A stretch of DNA of 64,000 nt from Acephala macrosclerotiorum (Eukaryota; Ascomycota; Leotiomycetes; Helotiales; Mollisiaceae). Positions 44,093 through 54,382 of the stretch are shown here, piece by piece. Numbering within the stretch: the first letter of the stretch is position 1; every line of letters begins with the position of its first letter. Location of the stretch: assembly GCA_014904845.1 (NCBI GenBank), contig MU119234.1, positions 186,001-250,000 on the forward strand. Reading direction: 5' to 3'. Below the pieces are notes generated by a model that saw only the letters and a list, made by a program, of their open reading frames with translations, was not told where the DNA came from and did no database searches. Position numbers and translations under genes: made by a program.

Positions 44093-45108
44093 GATGCTGA
44101 GGAATTTGGCGTGATCTTGTAAAATGCCTTGGGACTGTCGAAGATGTTTTGCGTAGGCTGAGAAGGAGCTGGAGACTGGTTGTGCCTGGCCTCGCGGAAT
44201 ATGGCAGGCTAGCGTTTTGCGCGCCGCGTCGGGGAATTTGATAAAGTCGAGAATACCAGACTCGACTCTGAACTAGACGGGCAGCTCACTTTCCGGTAGA
44301 TGGTCGTCTCTGGGGTCTCCAGTCGATGTCCTTGGACCACGAGGCTGAAGGATCAAAATGAACGTTGCGCCCAAGCCGACAATTTATTGAGGGGTCAGAT
44401 CGAGGAAAAAGGGAAACAACTGCAGCGACCGATTGTACAAGAATCTGTACAAATATGTGCAGGCTGTTCTTTGAAGTTGGGGTACTGAAAGACTGGAAAA
44501 GGCGGAAACGATAGAAGGAGGAATCGAAGGTTCGCGACGTAGATGTTACTCAAGTTAGAAAGGCGCTAGGCGAGCCAATAACTCCCGTTTCAAAACTCGG
44601 ACGCCTAGTGAATTGGACCGCAAATAAATATTTCAAGTTTATCAAAGACTGATCAAACAGTTTATTTTGAAATGGAAGTACATAGAGATGAATCGGATTG
44701 TGGCTTGCAGCCTGCTCTCTTGTAAGGCTGCGCCAAACACGTGACGCTGCTGCCTAAGACGGGACCGGGACCGTCTCACGAATGCGAGGCTCACGTCTGT
44801 GTTCTATTGTTCCAACTTCATTTCTTGACTATTCATCACTATTATCAAGTTCTCGAGATTCAATGCATGCTTCTACATTACAATTATTTTGTCCCAAAAA
44901 GAAAGCTGCGGTTGATTTGATGTTTATCTCCCCCTAAAATCCCTAAGCGAAGCGCTTCGACTTAGCGAGGCTTCCATCTCAACCTCAACGACTCAATTAA
45001 TGGCAGGCAAGAAAATCCAGGTCGAGATGCACCAAATACATTCGAACGAAGAGCAAGCCGAATTCTGCGACACCAAACAAAACGGATATATAAGCTCGCT
45101 ATTCCCAC
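44093..45108. other. Intergenic, no gene recognised
   Basis: About 1 kb with short plus-strand ORFs only. The first 200 bases are the RBR promoter. Confidence 0.4.
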
Positions 45109-45978
45109 CTAGGGCCCAACAGCATCCCCATCTGCATCAAAGTCAACTTCCTCTGGTGGCAGAACGAAAAACAGATCGATGTCTCGCGAGAGTCTCGACC
45201 ACTCTTGTGTGAACGCTCTTGCGAAATCCACGTCATTTGCCAGATCTCCAAGGGCCATCAACTCTCTGAGAAATCTCGCTCTCATTTCACGCACCGCCGC
45301 AATTCTGCCATTTATGGGGGCCGCCGGAGGAGGAATCTCTTGGAGATTTATGGGGAGCCTAGTCTCACTCCCAAACATAACATCGTTCAGTACAATGTTA
45401 TGTGTGGTTACGCCGGCTAAGAGTCGAACTCTGAGGATAGGAACCACGAGTTGTCTCAAATTAGCCCGAGTAAAGCCTTCGAAAATCTGTAGTCCTATTC
45501 CCGGTCCATAGCCACCCCCTCCTATAATTCCAGGTTGTCCAAATTCCGCAGGGATGAGCCATTGTCCTAAAGCGTAAAGAGATTCGGCATCAACTAAGAG
45601 GCGGTCTCTCCAATGAAAACAGAGCCGACGTCGGTAGGAACCTACAACTCCAAACTCCAGATGTCGAGGGAAACGTGCTTGGAAAACCTGCCAAGTGGCT
45701 TTTCTGGCGGCAAAAACACGTACAGCGTCATCAGTAACCCCAGGCTGGGTTAATTCAATGTTGTAGTTTACCCCTAGAAAGTCACCCTCACCTACGAGGA
45801 CTGGCTCCATCGTGACTCGGAGGGGTATCCTCATTGCCTTGTTTGAATATATGTTTAGACCTGTTGCCAAATACAAAATTTTTCGCTTTATCTCCTCAGG
45901 GAGAGACTCATACCCAGTAGGTTGCAAATTGTTCCCGTTATTAGTTGGGGACTGTGGCGTCGGAGATTGGGAGTTGGG
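45109..45978 (-). CDS. 2EXR-domain protein lacking its own ATG (frameshifted fusion or relic)
   Basis: The frame is open on the minus strand from 45978 to TAG/TAA at 45109. It contains GYESLPEEIKRKILYLATG, the start of a 2EXR domain, then FGQPGIIGGGGYGPGIG and an acidic end (PPEEVDFDADGDAVGP). No ATG lies before the domain: the frame begins after an in-frame TAG with the linker-like PNSQSPTPQSPTNNGNN. It overlaps the 3' end of the next 2EXR frame (45888-46769) in a different phase. One lost or gained base near 45975, or an unseen intron, would fuse the two into a double-2EXR protein. Alternatively this is a decayed tandem copy. The function of 2EXR proteins is mostly unknown. Confidence 0.55.
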   Translation of the reverse strand, partial: PNSQSPTPQSPTNNGNNLQPTGYESLPEEIKRKILYLATGLNIYSNKAMRIPLRVTMEPVLVGEGDFLGVNYNIELTQPGVTDDAVRVFAARKATWQVFQARFPRHLEFGVVGSYRRRLCFHWRDRLLVDAESLYALGQWLIPAEFGQPGIIGGGGYGPGIGLQIFEGFTRANLRQLVVPILRVRLLAGVTTHNIVLNDVMFGSETRLPINLQEIPPPAAPINGRIAAVREMRARFLRELMALGDLANDVDFARAFTQEWSRLSRDIDLFFVLPPEEVDFDADGDAVGP

Positions 45979-46769
45979 CTAGGAAGACTTGAAATGTCAG
46001 AAAGTCGATCATCATCCTCGCTTTCACTCCTCTTGATCCCATCATCCCAGAATCGCGTCCAGGCTCTTAAAATTCCTCGAATAGCCCTTTCTACAGCTGC
46101 GGCAGTTGGAGCATCGCAATCTTTTTGAAAATTTCTCAACGTCTTCTCAAGACGGGTTCTTGTTCCCGCAATATCGCGCTGAAGGGTTACTACTCTGACA
46201 TTCGAACGTGTAATACGATCTTGCAATGTCACTCCTGTGAGGAGATTGTCTAATACGAGAGAAAGTCCGTCGGCGTTGCTCGGACTTCTTGCAGAAAGAA
46301 CCACGCTCTGAATCAGTTCAAGTCCAGTGATTCGGCGGTCGGCGATCTCAGGACCGTAATTCCTTTCCCCAGCATGAGTCGATCTGATTGATTCAGGTGA
46401 CATATATAAAAACATCGTAAAGAGAGACAGTGGATCAATCATGACCCTGTCCTGATTAGCTCTGAAACGAAGAGTACCATTGGCTCCTATCAGGATGTAA
46501 TCTGGAAAGCGAGCTGTGATAATGTTGCGTACCTCCCTATTGACTTGAGTGAAGGCATGGATGTGACCAAAGGTTGGGGATGAAAGGTTGAATCGGAAGC
46601 TTAGTCGCCCATTATCTCGGAGATATGGTTGCATGCGAAATCGAATAGGAATAGCACTGGATCCGTCTTGCACAGATCTATTCCCTCTGAAGAGTACCAA
46701 GTTCCAAATTCTTCTGCGTACCTCATTCGGTAGCTCTCGGAATATGTGAAGACTGGATGCAATTGCCAT
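45888..46769 (-). CDS. 2EXR-domain protein, 293 residues
   Basis: This is a single frame from ATG 46769. The 2EXR domain begins at FRELPNEVRRRIWNLVLF (residues about 9-26), the usual F..LP.E.R..IW pattern. A second conserved block is YGPEIADRRITGLELIQ, shared with the paralogue at 50693-51709. The C-terminal 70 residues contain a basic/acidic segment (IKRSESEDDDRLSD) and a Ser/Pro linker. The last 20 codons overlap the next 2EXR frame and may be an artefact of a frameshift. These proteins resemble F-box-like adaptors in layout, but no partner is known. It is one of five related minus-strand copies between 45.1 and 54.4 kb. Confidence 0.7.
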   Translation of the reverse strand: MAIASSLHIFRELPNEVRRRIWNLVLFRGNRSVQDGSSAIPIRFRMQPYLRDNGRLSFRFNLSSPTFGHIHAFTQVNREVRNIITARFPDYILIGANGTLRFRANQDRVMIDPLSLFTMFLYMSPESIRSTHAGERNYGPEIADRRITGLELIQSVVLSARSPSNADGLSLVLDNLLTGVTLQDRITRSNVRVVTLQRDIAGTRTRLEKTLRNFQKDCDAPTAAAVERAIRGILRAWTRFWDDGIKRSESEDDDRLSDISSLPSPTPNLRRHSPQLITGTICNLLGMSLSLRR

Positions 46770-47401
46770 ATTGATCTGATTGTGGTTGATTTATTGGCGA
46801 TCTTCCTCTCTAAAGCTTTTTTGCTCAAAAGGGGTAAAGAAGAAGCACCTCTTTGGAATATAATGGTGAAAGGACAAAGATATCTTGTCTATCTTCGAGC
46901 TTTAAAGACTCGGTGAGACATGCCAACGCAAACGAGCCCCGTTTTCAATACATCAAGTTAACAAAGCCTACTGGAAGAAATTCTTTGTTTGTTCTCATTT
47001 CACCAAAAAAAGAAAAAGACGAACGCAGATAAAAAAAAAATGATAGTGAGTCATATTAAACAGATAACATGGGCTATTGCTCATTCAACGATATGTTCTG
47101 TGACTTAGCACTTATAAATGAATGAGACTGCTTGTGTAACACGATCATAAAATTTTATTACTGCACGGCAGCTGGACAGACAGAGACGCGCTGAGAATCA
47201 TACTCAAATATTAGTCTAAGCAACAAGTAAAACTTGTATTCTCATGAATAGTTCCAATCCAAAATTCTCGAGTTATGTTTGAGTCTAAATACATTCTTTC
47301 TCAATCCAAGATATTAGCACTGGTGTTTCGGGCACATTGCGGAACGAACGACGTGTAGAAATAGAGTCTACCAACGCGCCACGAAAATAGACTAAGTACT
47401 A
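46770..47401. other. Intergenic with poly(A)-like tract
   Basis: AT-rich, with runs of A at about 47008-47041 on the plus strand. No gene is seen. Confidence 0.4.
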
Positions 47402-48329
47402 TCATATCAAGCTGACTGAAGACAGGAATTCAAAGACTCGTTGCTGGAATGCTTCCGGCTCATCATTTCCAGGGTTGTGGCCTGATTTCTCGAAAACCGT
47501 GAGCTGGGAGTTCGGAATGCCGTTGCTGATCTCCTCACTGTAAGCTACAGGAGCGATGAGATCATGACGACCAACAATGACAAGTGTTGGTACCAAGATA
47601 TCCTTCAGTCGTGATCGCACGTCGAATCTCGGCATATTGTACGAGAAGGCTGCATTTTGTGTGGCCGCATGAATTTGAGGCGTTTCTCCCAATGCTTCAG
47701 GATCCGAGTACTTCCTCTGAGCTAGATCCACAGCCGGGGAAAGGAACAGAGCGCTCATTTCCGCTACGGCGTTTGCGTAATCTTGATCGTCATACAGAAT
47801 GCCAGTCCACATGCGCGTTTGACGCTCGGGATCTGCTTTGATTCGATCTGAAGTGAGTGAGACCTTCAAAGCGTTCATCATCCCTCGAGTTCCCCAAGCC
47901 CACGTATCGCGAAGGATCAAAGCCAGAAGTCGATCTTGAAAAGCCAGGGCATAGTCCAAGGAAAGGAATCCACCATATGAACCACCGGCAAGCACGAACT
48001 TTTCTTCTCCAGTCCAAGCCCTGTATCACAAATCAGCATAGTTCGCCTCCTGGTGTTTCCCAAACTTACCTGATCTCATCGACATCCTCAATCCAACGTT
48101 CGTTGGTGTAAGGCGGTTTCAGATCACTGATGCCACTTCCTCTCGCATCATAGACTACGACTCTGAACTTTGTCGACAGAAAGGCAAAAGTGGCTTCCGG
48201 CTCGGTATGAGTTGAGAGTCCCGGGGCCCCATGGAGGGCAATTAAAAGAGGTTTATTTGGTGAGTTGTCTCCAAGCACTTTGACGTGAAGCTTGGCTCCG
48301 TCGCTCAACACAACTTGATGAGTCGTCAT
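47402..48329 (-). CDS. Alpha/beta hydrolase, proline iminopeptidase-like (S33 type)
   Basis: The exons are 48070-48329 and 47402-48020. The 49-nt intron is in phase, giving 292 residues. The oxyanion segment LIALHGAPGLSTHTEP, the YDARGSGISD strand and the nucleophile elbow LAGGSYGGFL are those of the S33 / prolyl aminopeptidase-like group. The acid and base of the triad are probably the Asp of VGRHDLIAP and the His of SGHNPGND near the C-terminus. No signal peptide is seen, so it is cytosolic. The natural substrate is open: such enzymes also hydrolyse lactones and esters. It diverges from the Zn2Cys6 regulator at 48873, an arrangement often seen for a regulator and its target. Confidence 0.88.
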
Positions 48330-48872
48330 TTTGGTTTGCTGCTGTGATGCTCGATGGTCGCCAAGTCCTTAAATAGACAACTTAAAAGAGGAGAAGTGAT
48401 GAGATTTCTGAGATACTTTGGGCAGTGGAAGAGGGTATGCCTTCATCTTTATTTAAGTCCACTTGAGTCGGCCGTCCTAGGCTGAGAAAGGGGAGCATGT
48501 TCGCTTAGCTAGAGCCCCGGTCGGCCAGGATAAGTCATGGAAAACCTCAGCACTGTAGAGGCAGATCTACGCAAAAGAACAAAAAATGTCTGATTCTTGT
48601 AAGATTGATTGATAAGCTACGACAGTACAACAACTTCGATCTCCGTGGTTTGATCTGGCATTATACGAGGAAGAATGTGAAAGCATTCTATCATGTTTGC
48701 CTCTAGCTGCATACAGCTAGGTTCGCGAGGTGTGGCATTTTGAATTGTGGGATGGGGCATTTAGGGTGGGTAAGGTGATTGGCTTATTCAACCCAGATTA
48801 CCAATCGACCCTTCCACGTCCACTTCTTCATCCTCCTCAATTTGATCAGCTTATTCCTTGGCCATTTTCAAC
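48330..48872. promoter_or_regulatory. Divergent promoter, hydrolase / C6 regulator
   Basis: 543 bp separate the two start codons. No ORF is supported, and no clear CGG-type inverted operator was found by eye. Confidence 0.45.
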
Positions 48873-50550
48873 ATGGCTCGACTTCCGGGGAGGAGCAGAG
48901 GTTGCCGTATTTGCAGACAGCGACGCATCAAGGTAAGAAATCACCATTTATCCAAGGAACAGCAAACGCAAGCTCGGCTCGAAAACTCGAAAACTCGATC
49001 TTCTTCATATGCTTACATCGTGAACGTGCAGTGTGACTTGAAGGTTCCGGAGTGTACGCAATGCAAGCGTAACAAAAAGAAATGTCCTGGTCCAATTACA
49101 GGAACCTTTTACATCGTGGCTTCGGAAACACCCCAAGATTTCTCGAATCTCGATGACAATTCGCAGGGGGAGCCACTTGTCACTGAACTTCCCATTGTCG
49201 AAAGCATGGACGGCCCAGTGTTGAAAGGAGAACTCATTCCTACTAATGCCAATTGTCTCTTTACCGATTCGGAGCCAAAGTGTTTTTTACGTCCAACCTC
49301 AGAGGATATTTCGGAGCTATCTTACATAGCTTCGGAATCACAGAGCACAGCAAGCCTTATGCCAACAACATACCAGCCATCCCGAGCTGAGCCCTTTGAG
49401 CAACTTTTCTTCTCTCATTTCTTCGAGACCTCTGGTCGGGGCATTGAAACTATGGGCTCCTGCTCTTGGCTGAGCAAACTACCTGGGCTCATCGTATCAT
49501 CCTTCGACTCGAAAGCAATTCGATACTCTGCACGTGCTACTTGCATGGCATTCTATTCAACATTAAATGGAGAGCTCAGCGTATGGAATGAAGCTTACAG
49601 AACCTATGTCAGAGCACTAAGAAGCCAGCGTGGCGAGATTTCTCCGACCCAAAATCCCCACACCAAGTCCAGCTTTCCGTCAGAGGAAGCAGTGTGTACT
49701 TCAATTATGATGTTCTACTTCGAGATGGTAACTCAGAGCACACCATGGGCTTGGGTAAATCACATGGACGCTGCTGCGGCGATGCTCGAGATGCGTGGCC
49801 CAGAGAATTGTCGATCTCGATTTATCTACCAGCTGTTTCGAACCGCGAGACTTGGAGCAGTAAGCCATCTTAGATTCTGGTTGGAATGCTTAATAACCTA
49901 TGCTGATGCTATCACTCGCCCAGACATTTACGTCAGTCATGAGAAGAAGACCACACGCCTTTGCTCAAAGGGAATGGCAGGCTATAACTCCCGAGCATAC
50001 CATGACTGAGCTAGACATTCTGGTAGATGTTTTCCTATCAATTCCGGGGTACATCAAGATGCACGACGAGCTTTACGGCGGCCTATCGAAGGTATTGCCG
50101 CATTATACCAGAACCGCAATTCTGAAGCTCACTAGAGGAGTTGCTTCATTGCTTTCGCAGCTTAATACAGAGACTAAATTCTGCCTCGATGACCTGGACT
50201 CTACGGTGGGAGATGAAAACAGATCGCCGCAGAAGTTACTCTTCAGGAAACGGCCTTCATTTGAGTCGATGTCGGAGCATCTCTCCGCCTTGAGGAATGC
50301 CGCCTATGTCATTTGCTTGTCCCTTATGGCCGAGCACGACCACACTGGAAACTGGTTAGAGCAAGCCATCTCAAGATCCGCTGAAGTGTTGTCCGCGGTA
50401 GATTCTGTTGATTCTGCCTCAAAATCACACGCTAGCAGGATGTTTATAACAACTGTTTTTCCGACCTACGTCGTGGCAATCTGGAGTCCATCTGAGAAAT
50501 ACCGAGCTCTGGCCACGAACCGTTTGCAACATTCTACACCTGTCCTGTGA
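48873..50550 (+). CDS. Zn2Cys6 transcription factor (Fungal_trans_2-like)
   Basis: The exons are 48873-48932, 49032-49859 and 49924-50550. The introns (99 and 64 nt) are in phase, giving 504 residues. The zinc cluster GCRICRQRRIK-CDLKVPECTQCKRNKKKC (residues 11-38) has the C-x2-C-x6-C-x6-C-x2-C-x6-C spacing. The first intron lies exactly before the third cysteine, as in the other C6 gene of this window. ATG 48873 (MARLPGRSRGC) is preferred to one 15 bases upstream because family members begin shortly before the cluster. The remainder (EQLFFSHFFE, SKAIRYSARATCMAFY, WAWVNHMDAAAAMLEMRG) fits the Fungal_trans_2 type of regulatory domain. It may control the divergent hydrolase. Confidence 0.88.
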
Positions 50551-50692
50551 CCATTATTTTTGAGGTGTTAATCCAAACAATCAATGATATAAACTTGCAG
50601 TGCATCTTGTAAATTTATTCTAGAAATAAGACACTACTAGCTCATGGTAAAGGTCTGTACGCCGATGAGGTTTGAGCACCAGTACGCCATTT

Positions 50693-51709
50693 CTAAGATG
50701 GAGCGCACGTTGTATTGGCGTTCTCGTCTTCTTCCTGCGCTGCACCTCCCCCTGGCGTATCAGTTGGTGGCTCCTCCGGCCCGGGGTCCTCCCCCTTGGC
50801 AATCTTTGCATCCCTCTGAATTTTCTTAATCAGCCCTCGAGTCCTTTCTCGCCCTTCTGCCCTCAATACAGTGACCCGTTCTAGCCTCTCCTTTTCCCTT
50901 CCATCTGCATCTCTTCGCTGCTCATCTTCAATATGGTTTGGGGTCCTACGTGCCACCTCTGCCCAAAAAGTGATAACGTCGGCCAGAAATTGCGCTTCGT
51001 AGTTGTCAAATGCGTCTTTCTTGTCAGGGTGAGCTTGCACAAGCGCTGCAAACTCGCGGATGATGAGCTCTCGCACGCTACTCTCGTATGGAGCTTTTGC
51101 CTCAGGATGTAAGACTTTTCCGACCTCAACTTTCCAAAGAGATGCTGAAAATGTGTGCTTGCGGAGCAGACGGATTCCTTCAATCGTTATACTGTAAGGA
51201 TTGAATAGGGGCCGGGCGTTCAGAAATGCTGATCCTCTGCGGTCAGCTTTCACGATTTGAAGCTCCTGTATCAACTCAAGTCCTTTTATCTGGCGATTTG
51301 TGATTTCAGGTCCTAGTCCTGGACCCCAAGATGAATGCAGTGAGTATATACCACTTTTCCAGGGGACCGTCCATTTGAACAATGTAAACAGTGTTCCGCA
51401 GTCTACTACGATCTGGGTCCAGGCAGGCTCAAATATGATCATGCCTATGTTATCCCGAAGACTAGTATGGCCGAACCTCCTCTCATATACAGTGCGTTCG
51501 TCTGGGCAGACGTACTGATGCTTGGCTTCAGATCTCAAGCTGAAGTACCATCGAATTCGTCCTTCCGGCGTTGTGTAAGGATGAACACGGACTTCGACGT
51601 AAATTGGCCCAGAATTCATTACATGTCGATCGGCGGCATCTTCCCAAATCTTGAATCTCAATTCGATTGGAAGTTTTCTGTACAACTTGAATTTATTGCC
51701 GATCCCCAT
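50693..51709 (-). CDS. 2EXR-domain protein, 338 residues
   Basis: This is a single exon from ATG 51709. The domain starts FKLYRKLPIELRFKIWEDAA (residues about 7-26). A second shared block is GPGLGPEITNRQIKGLELIQ. The middle is mixed helix/strand (HPEAKAPYESSVRELIIREF). The last 100 residues are highly charged helix (EDEQRRDADGREKERLERV) and then a Pro/Gly/Glu-rich tail. The frame is intact and this looks the most complete copy of the cluster. It is convergent with the C6 regulator, 142 bp apart. The function is unknown. Confidence 0.75.
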   Translation of the reverse strand: MGIGNKFKLYRKLPIELRFKIWEDAADRHVMNSGPIYVEVRVHPYTTPEGRIRWYFSLRSEAKHQYVCPDERTVYERRFGHTSLRDNIGMIIFEPAWTQIVVDCGTLFTLFKWTVPWKSGIYSLHSSWGPGLGPEITNRQIKGLELIQELQIVKADRRGSAFLNARPLFNPYSITIEGIRLLRKHTFSASLWKVEVGKVLHPEAKAPYESSVRELIIREFAALVQAHPDKKDAFDNYEAQFLADVITFWAEVARRTPNHIEDEQRRDADGREKERLERVTVLRAEGRERTRGLIKKIQRDAKIAKGEDPGPEEPPTDTPGGGAAQEEDENANTTCAPS

Positions 51710-52200
51710 GCTGGAGATTTGACCTCCAGTTGAAGAATACCTTCGCGCCGAGTAATATCTTTACACTACACGAGTATAGTAAAACGAAGGGAAAATGCGT
51801 CAAGTATCGAAGGAGTTCGTGGCTTGACGAAAACAAAGAAAACCAGAATCCATGCCCAAGTCAAATTAATAACGATAAAACAAAGAAGTATAAGTGACCT
51901 TAATCTCAGCAAAGGAATCGCTTTTCTGATACGGATGCGGACAAGTTCTTTGCTTGAATGCAAACAGTATTCGGAAGTCTTAGCTTCAAAAACTTCTTCT
52001 AATAATGCTCCCAGAGTTGAAAGTTTCAAGAAAGACGTGAAGTTTATATCATAGCTCGCGCATCAGGTATTGTGAATAAAATTCGGGAACTGAGTATATC
52101 TTCATACATGATGAACATCATTACTGAATTAGAGCTATATCTGATACTATTGAAGTCCACCATAAGGTTTGCACTCCCTAACACCAGAGTCTCGTCGACA
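51710..52200. other. Intergenic, AT-rich
   Basis: Promoter side of the 2EXR gene ending at 51709. No gene is seen. Confidence 0.4.
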
Positions 52201-53232
52201 TTAACTTCCTCCTTGATTGATCGATAAAGCAACGCCAACTTCAGGCTCCCCAACCTCTACACTTGCTGGGCTAGCTGGCCCACAGCTTGGATTGGCCGTA
52301 TCGCCGTTCGTAGCATTATTTGAGCTAACGTTTCCTGCTCCAGGTCCACTGATTTCCGATACAGCAGTTGGACTTCCCGGCTCTGAATCAGAGTCAGATC
52401 CTGAAGGAGATTCTGAAGCCTCGCTAGGGGGAGAAGCGGCTGTGCTAGACGAACCACTGCTACTTGTGTCGCTTGGAACAGGCTCTTCGTTCCATTGATC
52501 TCCAAAGAATATGTCCATCTCTGATGCAATTCTACCAGCAGCCGGCCCCATGGCATCATTGAGCCTCGTTTGGCGTTCAGGATCTGCATCTGGTTCCCTC
52601 AAAGCCAGGAGTTGACGTATCAGAAATCGCTGCAAAATCGTTGGTGTTCCCGGTGTAGAATCTTCAAGAGCTGGGGATGTAGCGATGGTGGTGAGATTCT
52701 CGAGCATGCCTCGCCTGATTACCCCATGCATTCCAGTGAAAAGCTCACTGGCAGGATCTGGCAAGGGGACTGCGAGTCTCTGAACAAATCCGAACCCATG
52801 AAGTGCCTGCCTATAGTACTGCGGGCCCCAACCAAGCATTCTCAAAGGCAGCATGTACTGGCCCAATGTGTATATAGACCGAATGTCCATGACAATGGTA
52901 TCTCGGACTCCATTGAAGTAAATTCGAGGTCCATCAGAACGTAATTGTATGCAATGAGGGTTAACTCTACGGAACTCCGCGTGAGCTTGTCGGTTTGCGA
53001 GCATGACCTCGCCAGGATCGGGGTGCGTCGGCGAGTCGCATTCAAAGTCCCAATTGAGCATAGTTGTGCCGGTTGGTGCCTCTTCTCGCAACGTGAAGAT
53101 GAATGGTGTTGCGTGGAATTGAACGCGGATTCTGCGAGGAGCACCATCCTCGCCGTTCATTGCTTGCTGCCATATCATGAGCTGTATCTCTCTAGGCAGC
53201 TGCGAGAACTTGGTGAAGCTCGTCGGAATCAT
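52201..53232 (-). CDS. 2EXR-domain protein with acidic Ser-rich tail, 343 residues
   Basis: The domain begins right after the start (MIPTSFTKFSQLPREIQLMIW). ATG 53232 is chosen for its A at -3. An upstream in-frame ATG at 53304 would add 24 residues. Shared blocks with the paralogues include IVMDIRSIYTLGQYMLP and LHGFGFVQRLAVPLPD. The last 110 residues are Ser/Pro/Glu/Gly repeats (DTSSSGSSSTAASPPSEA) and look disordered. The frame is intact. No partner or activity can be inferred. Confidence 0.72.
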   Translation of the reverse strand: MIPTSFTKFSQLPREIQLMIWQQAMNGEDGAPRRIRVQFHATPFIFTLREEAPTGTTMLNWDFECDSPTHPDPGEVMLANRQAHAEFRRVNPHCIQLRSDGPRIYFNGVRDTIVMDIRSIYTLGQYMLPLRMLGWGPQYYRQALHGFGFVQRLAVPLPDPASELFTGMHGVIRRGMLENLTTIATSPALEDSTPGTPTILQRFLIRQLLALREPDADPERQTRLNDAMGPAAGRIASEMDIFFGDQWNEEPVPSDTSSSGSSSTAASPPSEASESPSGSDSDSEPGSPTAVSEISGPGAGNVSSNNATNGDTANPSCGPASPASVEVGEPEVGVALSINQGGS

Positions 53233-53560
53233 TGTGGATAGTGATTTGGAGCAGATCTTGTCTACAGAGAATAGTCCTCGAGTCTGAGCGCATTCATGAT
53301 TCATGCATTTACAAAGACTGCTCAACAGCTTGAAATAATTTGACAAAGAAACAAAGTTTTACATGATAAGCGCTGTCAGTACTCGAGAGGAGTCTTCAAA
53401 GAAATCCAACACCGGATGCGGTTTTGATAATGGACAGTGCTGAATTTGGAAAGGTTCCTTGCTTACTGTGGCGGAGACGTTGCATAGAGAATACGTAGAG
53501 CATCTCGCTCTAGACCGAATAGGCCATGTAATTATTCAACCTGACATTCTTGTAGAGTCC
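53233..53560. other. Gap between 2EXR copies
   Basis: Promoter side of the copy above. No gene is seen. Confidence 0.35.
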
Positions 53561-54382
53561 TCAGTTGACATCAAACAATCCACGAACATGGCTCTCCACT
53601 CGCGTAATAGCATTCGTATACGCATTCCACACTTCCTGATTTTCCGGTTCCCCACCAAAAGGAATACTATCCCGTAACGCGGTCAGCTCCGCTTCCAAAC
53701 CACGAATAATCGCAAAGACACTTTTATGCTCCCTATCTTTCAATAACGGTACAATCGTGATGCCATTAGTCGGAGACAAAAACGGGAAGATAGCACCCCT
53801 CCCAGTGACCCAATACACGGTCACAGATCTGAGTAGATCGGGCTGCAGGTGTGGGATTGAAAGGTTTTGCACTATGTCGAACTCTGAAGAATTCCAGAGT
53901 CGATCTCGGGGTGGGATATCTCCTAGTTCGTCAAACGAATTTGTCCGAACACCGTCGAGGAAAAAGAATAAAAGGCTGAGAATCAATTCGAGATCAATGT
54001 AAAATGTATCAAAAAAGGGATCGAAATAGAATTTCTGATCGCCATCAACTGGTAAAAAGGTGTCTCCCATGCCATCAGGAGACGCATCGCGGATGTTTAA
54101 AAGTCGCTCGACCTCTGCCTTCACAGATTTGCTGACAAGCATGAAGGTTATGAGACCAGGTTGCTGTTTACTATGATAAGTATAAGTATTTTCAATCGCT
54201 AGTTCGGGGTCGACAACCCCGTCAAAGATTATTCCAAGACGTTATTTTCTCTCAACAATCAGGTCGATCACATGTTTTCCGCCATCAAAGCCAAGTGCGT
54301 ACTCCCATATTCTAGTCTGGATTTCGCGAGACGTTCCATTATAAGTTGCGGACTCGGGGATGACTTGAGTAGGATTACTCAT
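53561..54382 (-). pseudogene. 2EXR-domain gene with a premature stop
   Basis: From ATG 54382 (MSNPTQVIPESATYNG) the frame gives TSREIQTRIWEYALG, the 2EXR signature with the leading F..LP eroded. It reaches TAA at 54242-54244 after 46 codons. The same frame then continues without a break (RLGIIFDGVVDPELAIENTY, ITFMLVSKSVKAEVERLL, SIPHLQPDLLRSVTVYW) to a stop at 53561. CAA to TAA would explain the stop. Intron removal of the stop is not supported by GT-AG sites in phase. The second half keeps family blocks, so decay is recent or the gene is polymorphic. Confidence 0.65.

Noticed and set aside
44860..45212. Short plus-strand ORFs starting MHASTLQLF and MAGKKIQ as a possible small gene
   Set aside because: No start-to-stop model with intron signals. 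The second runs antisense into the 2EXR frame.
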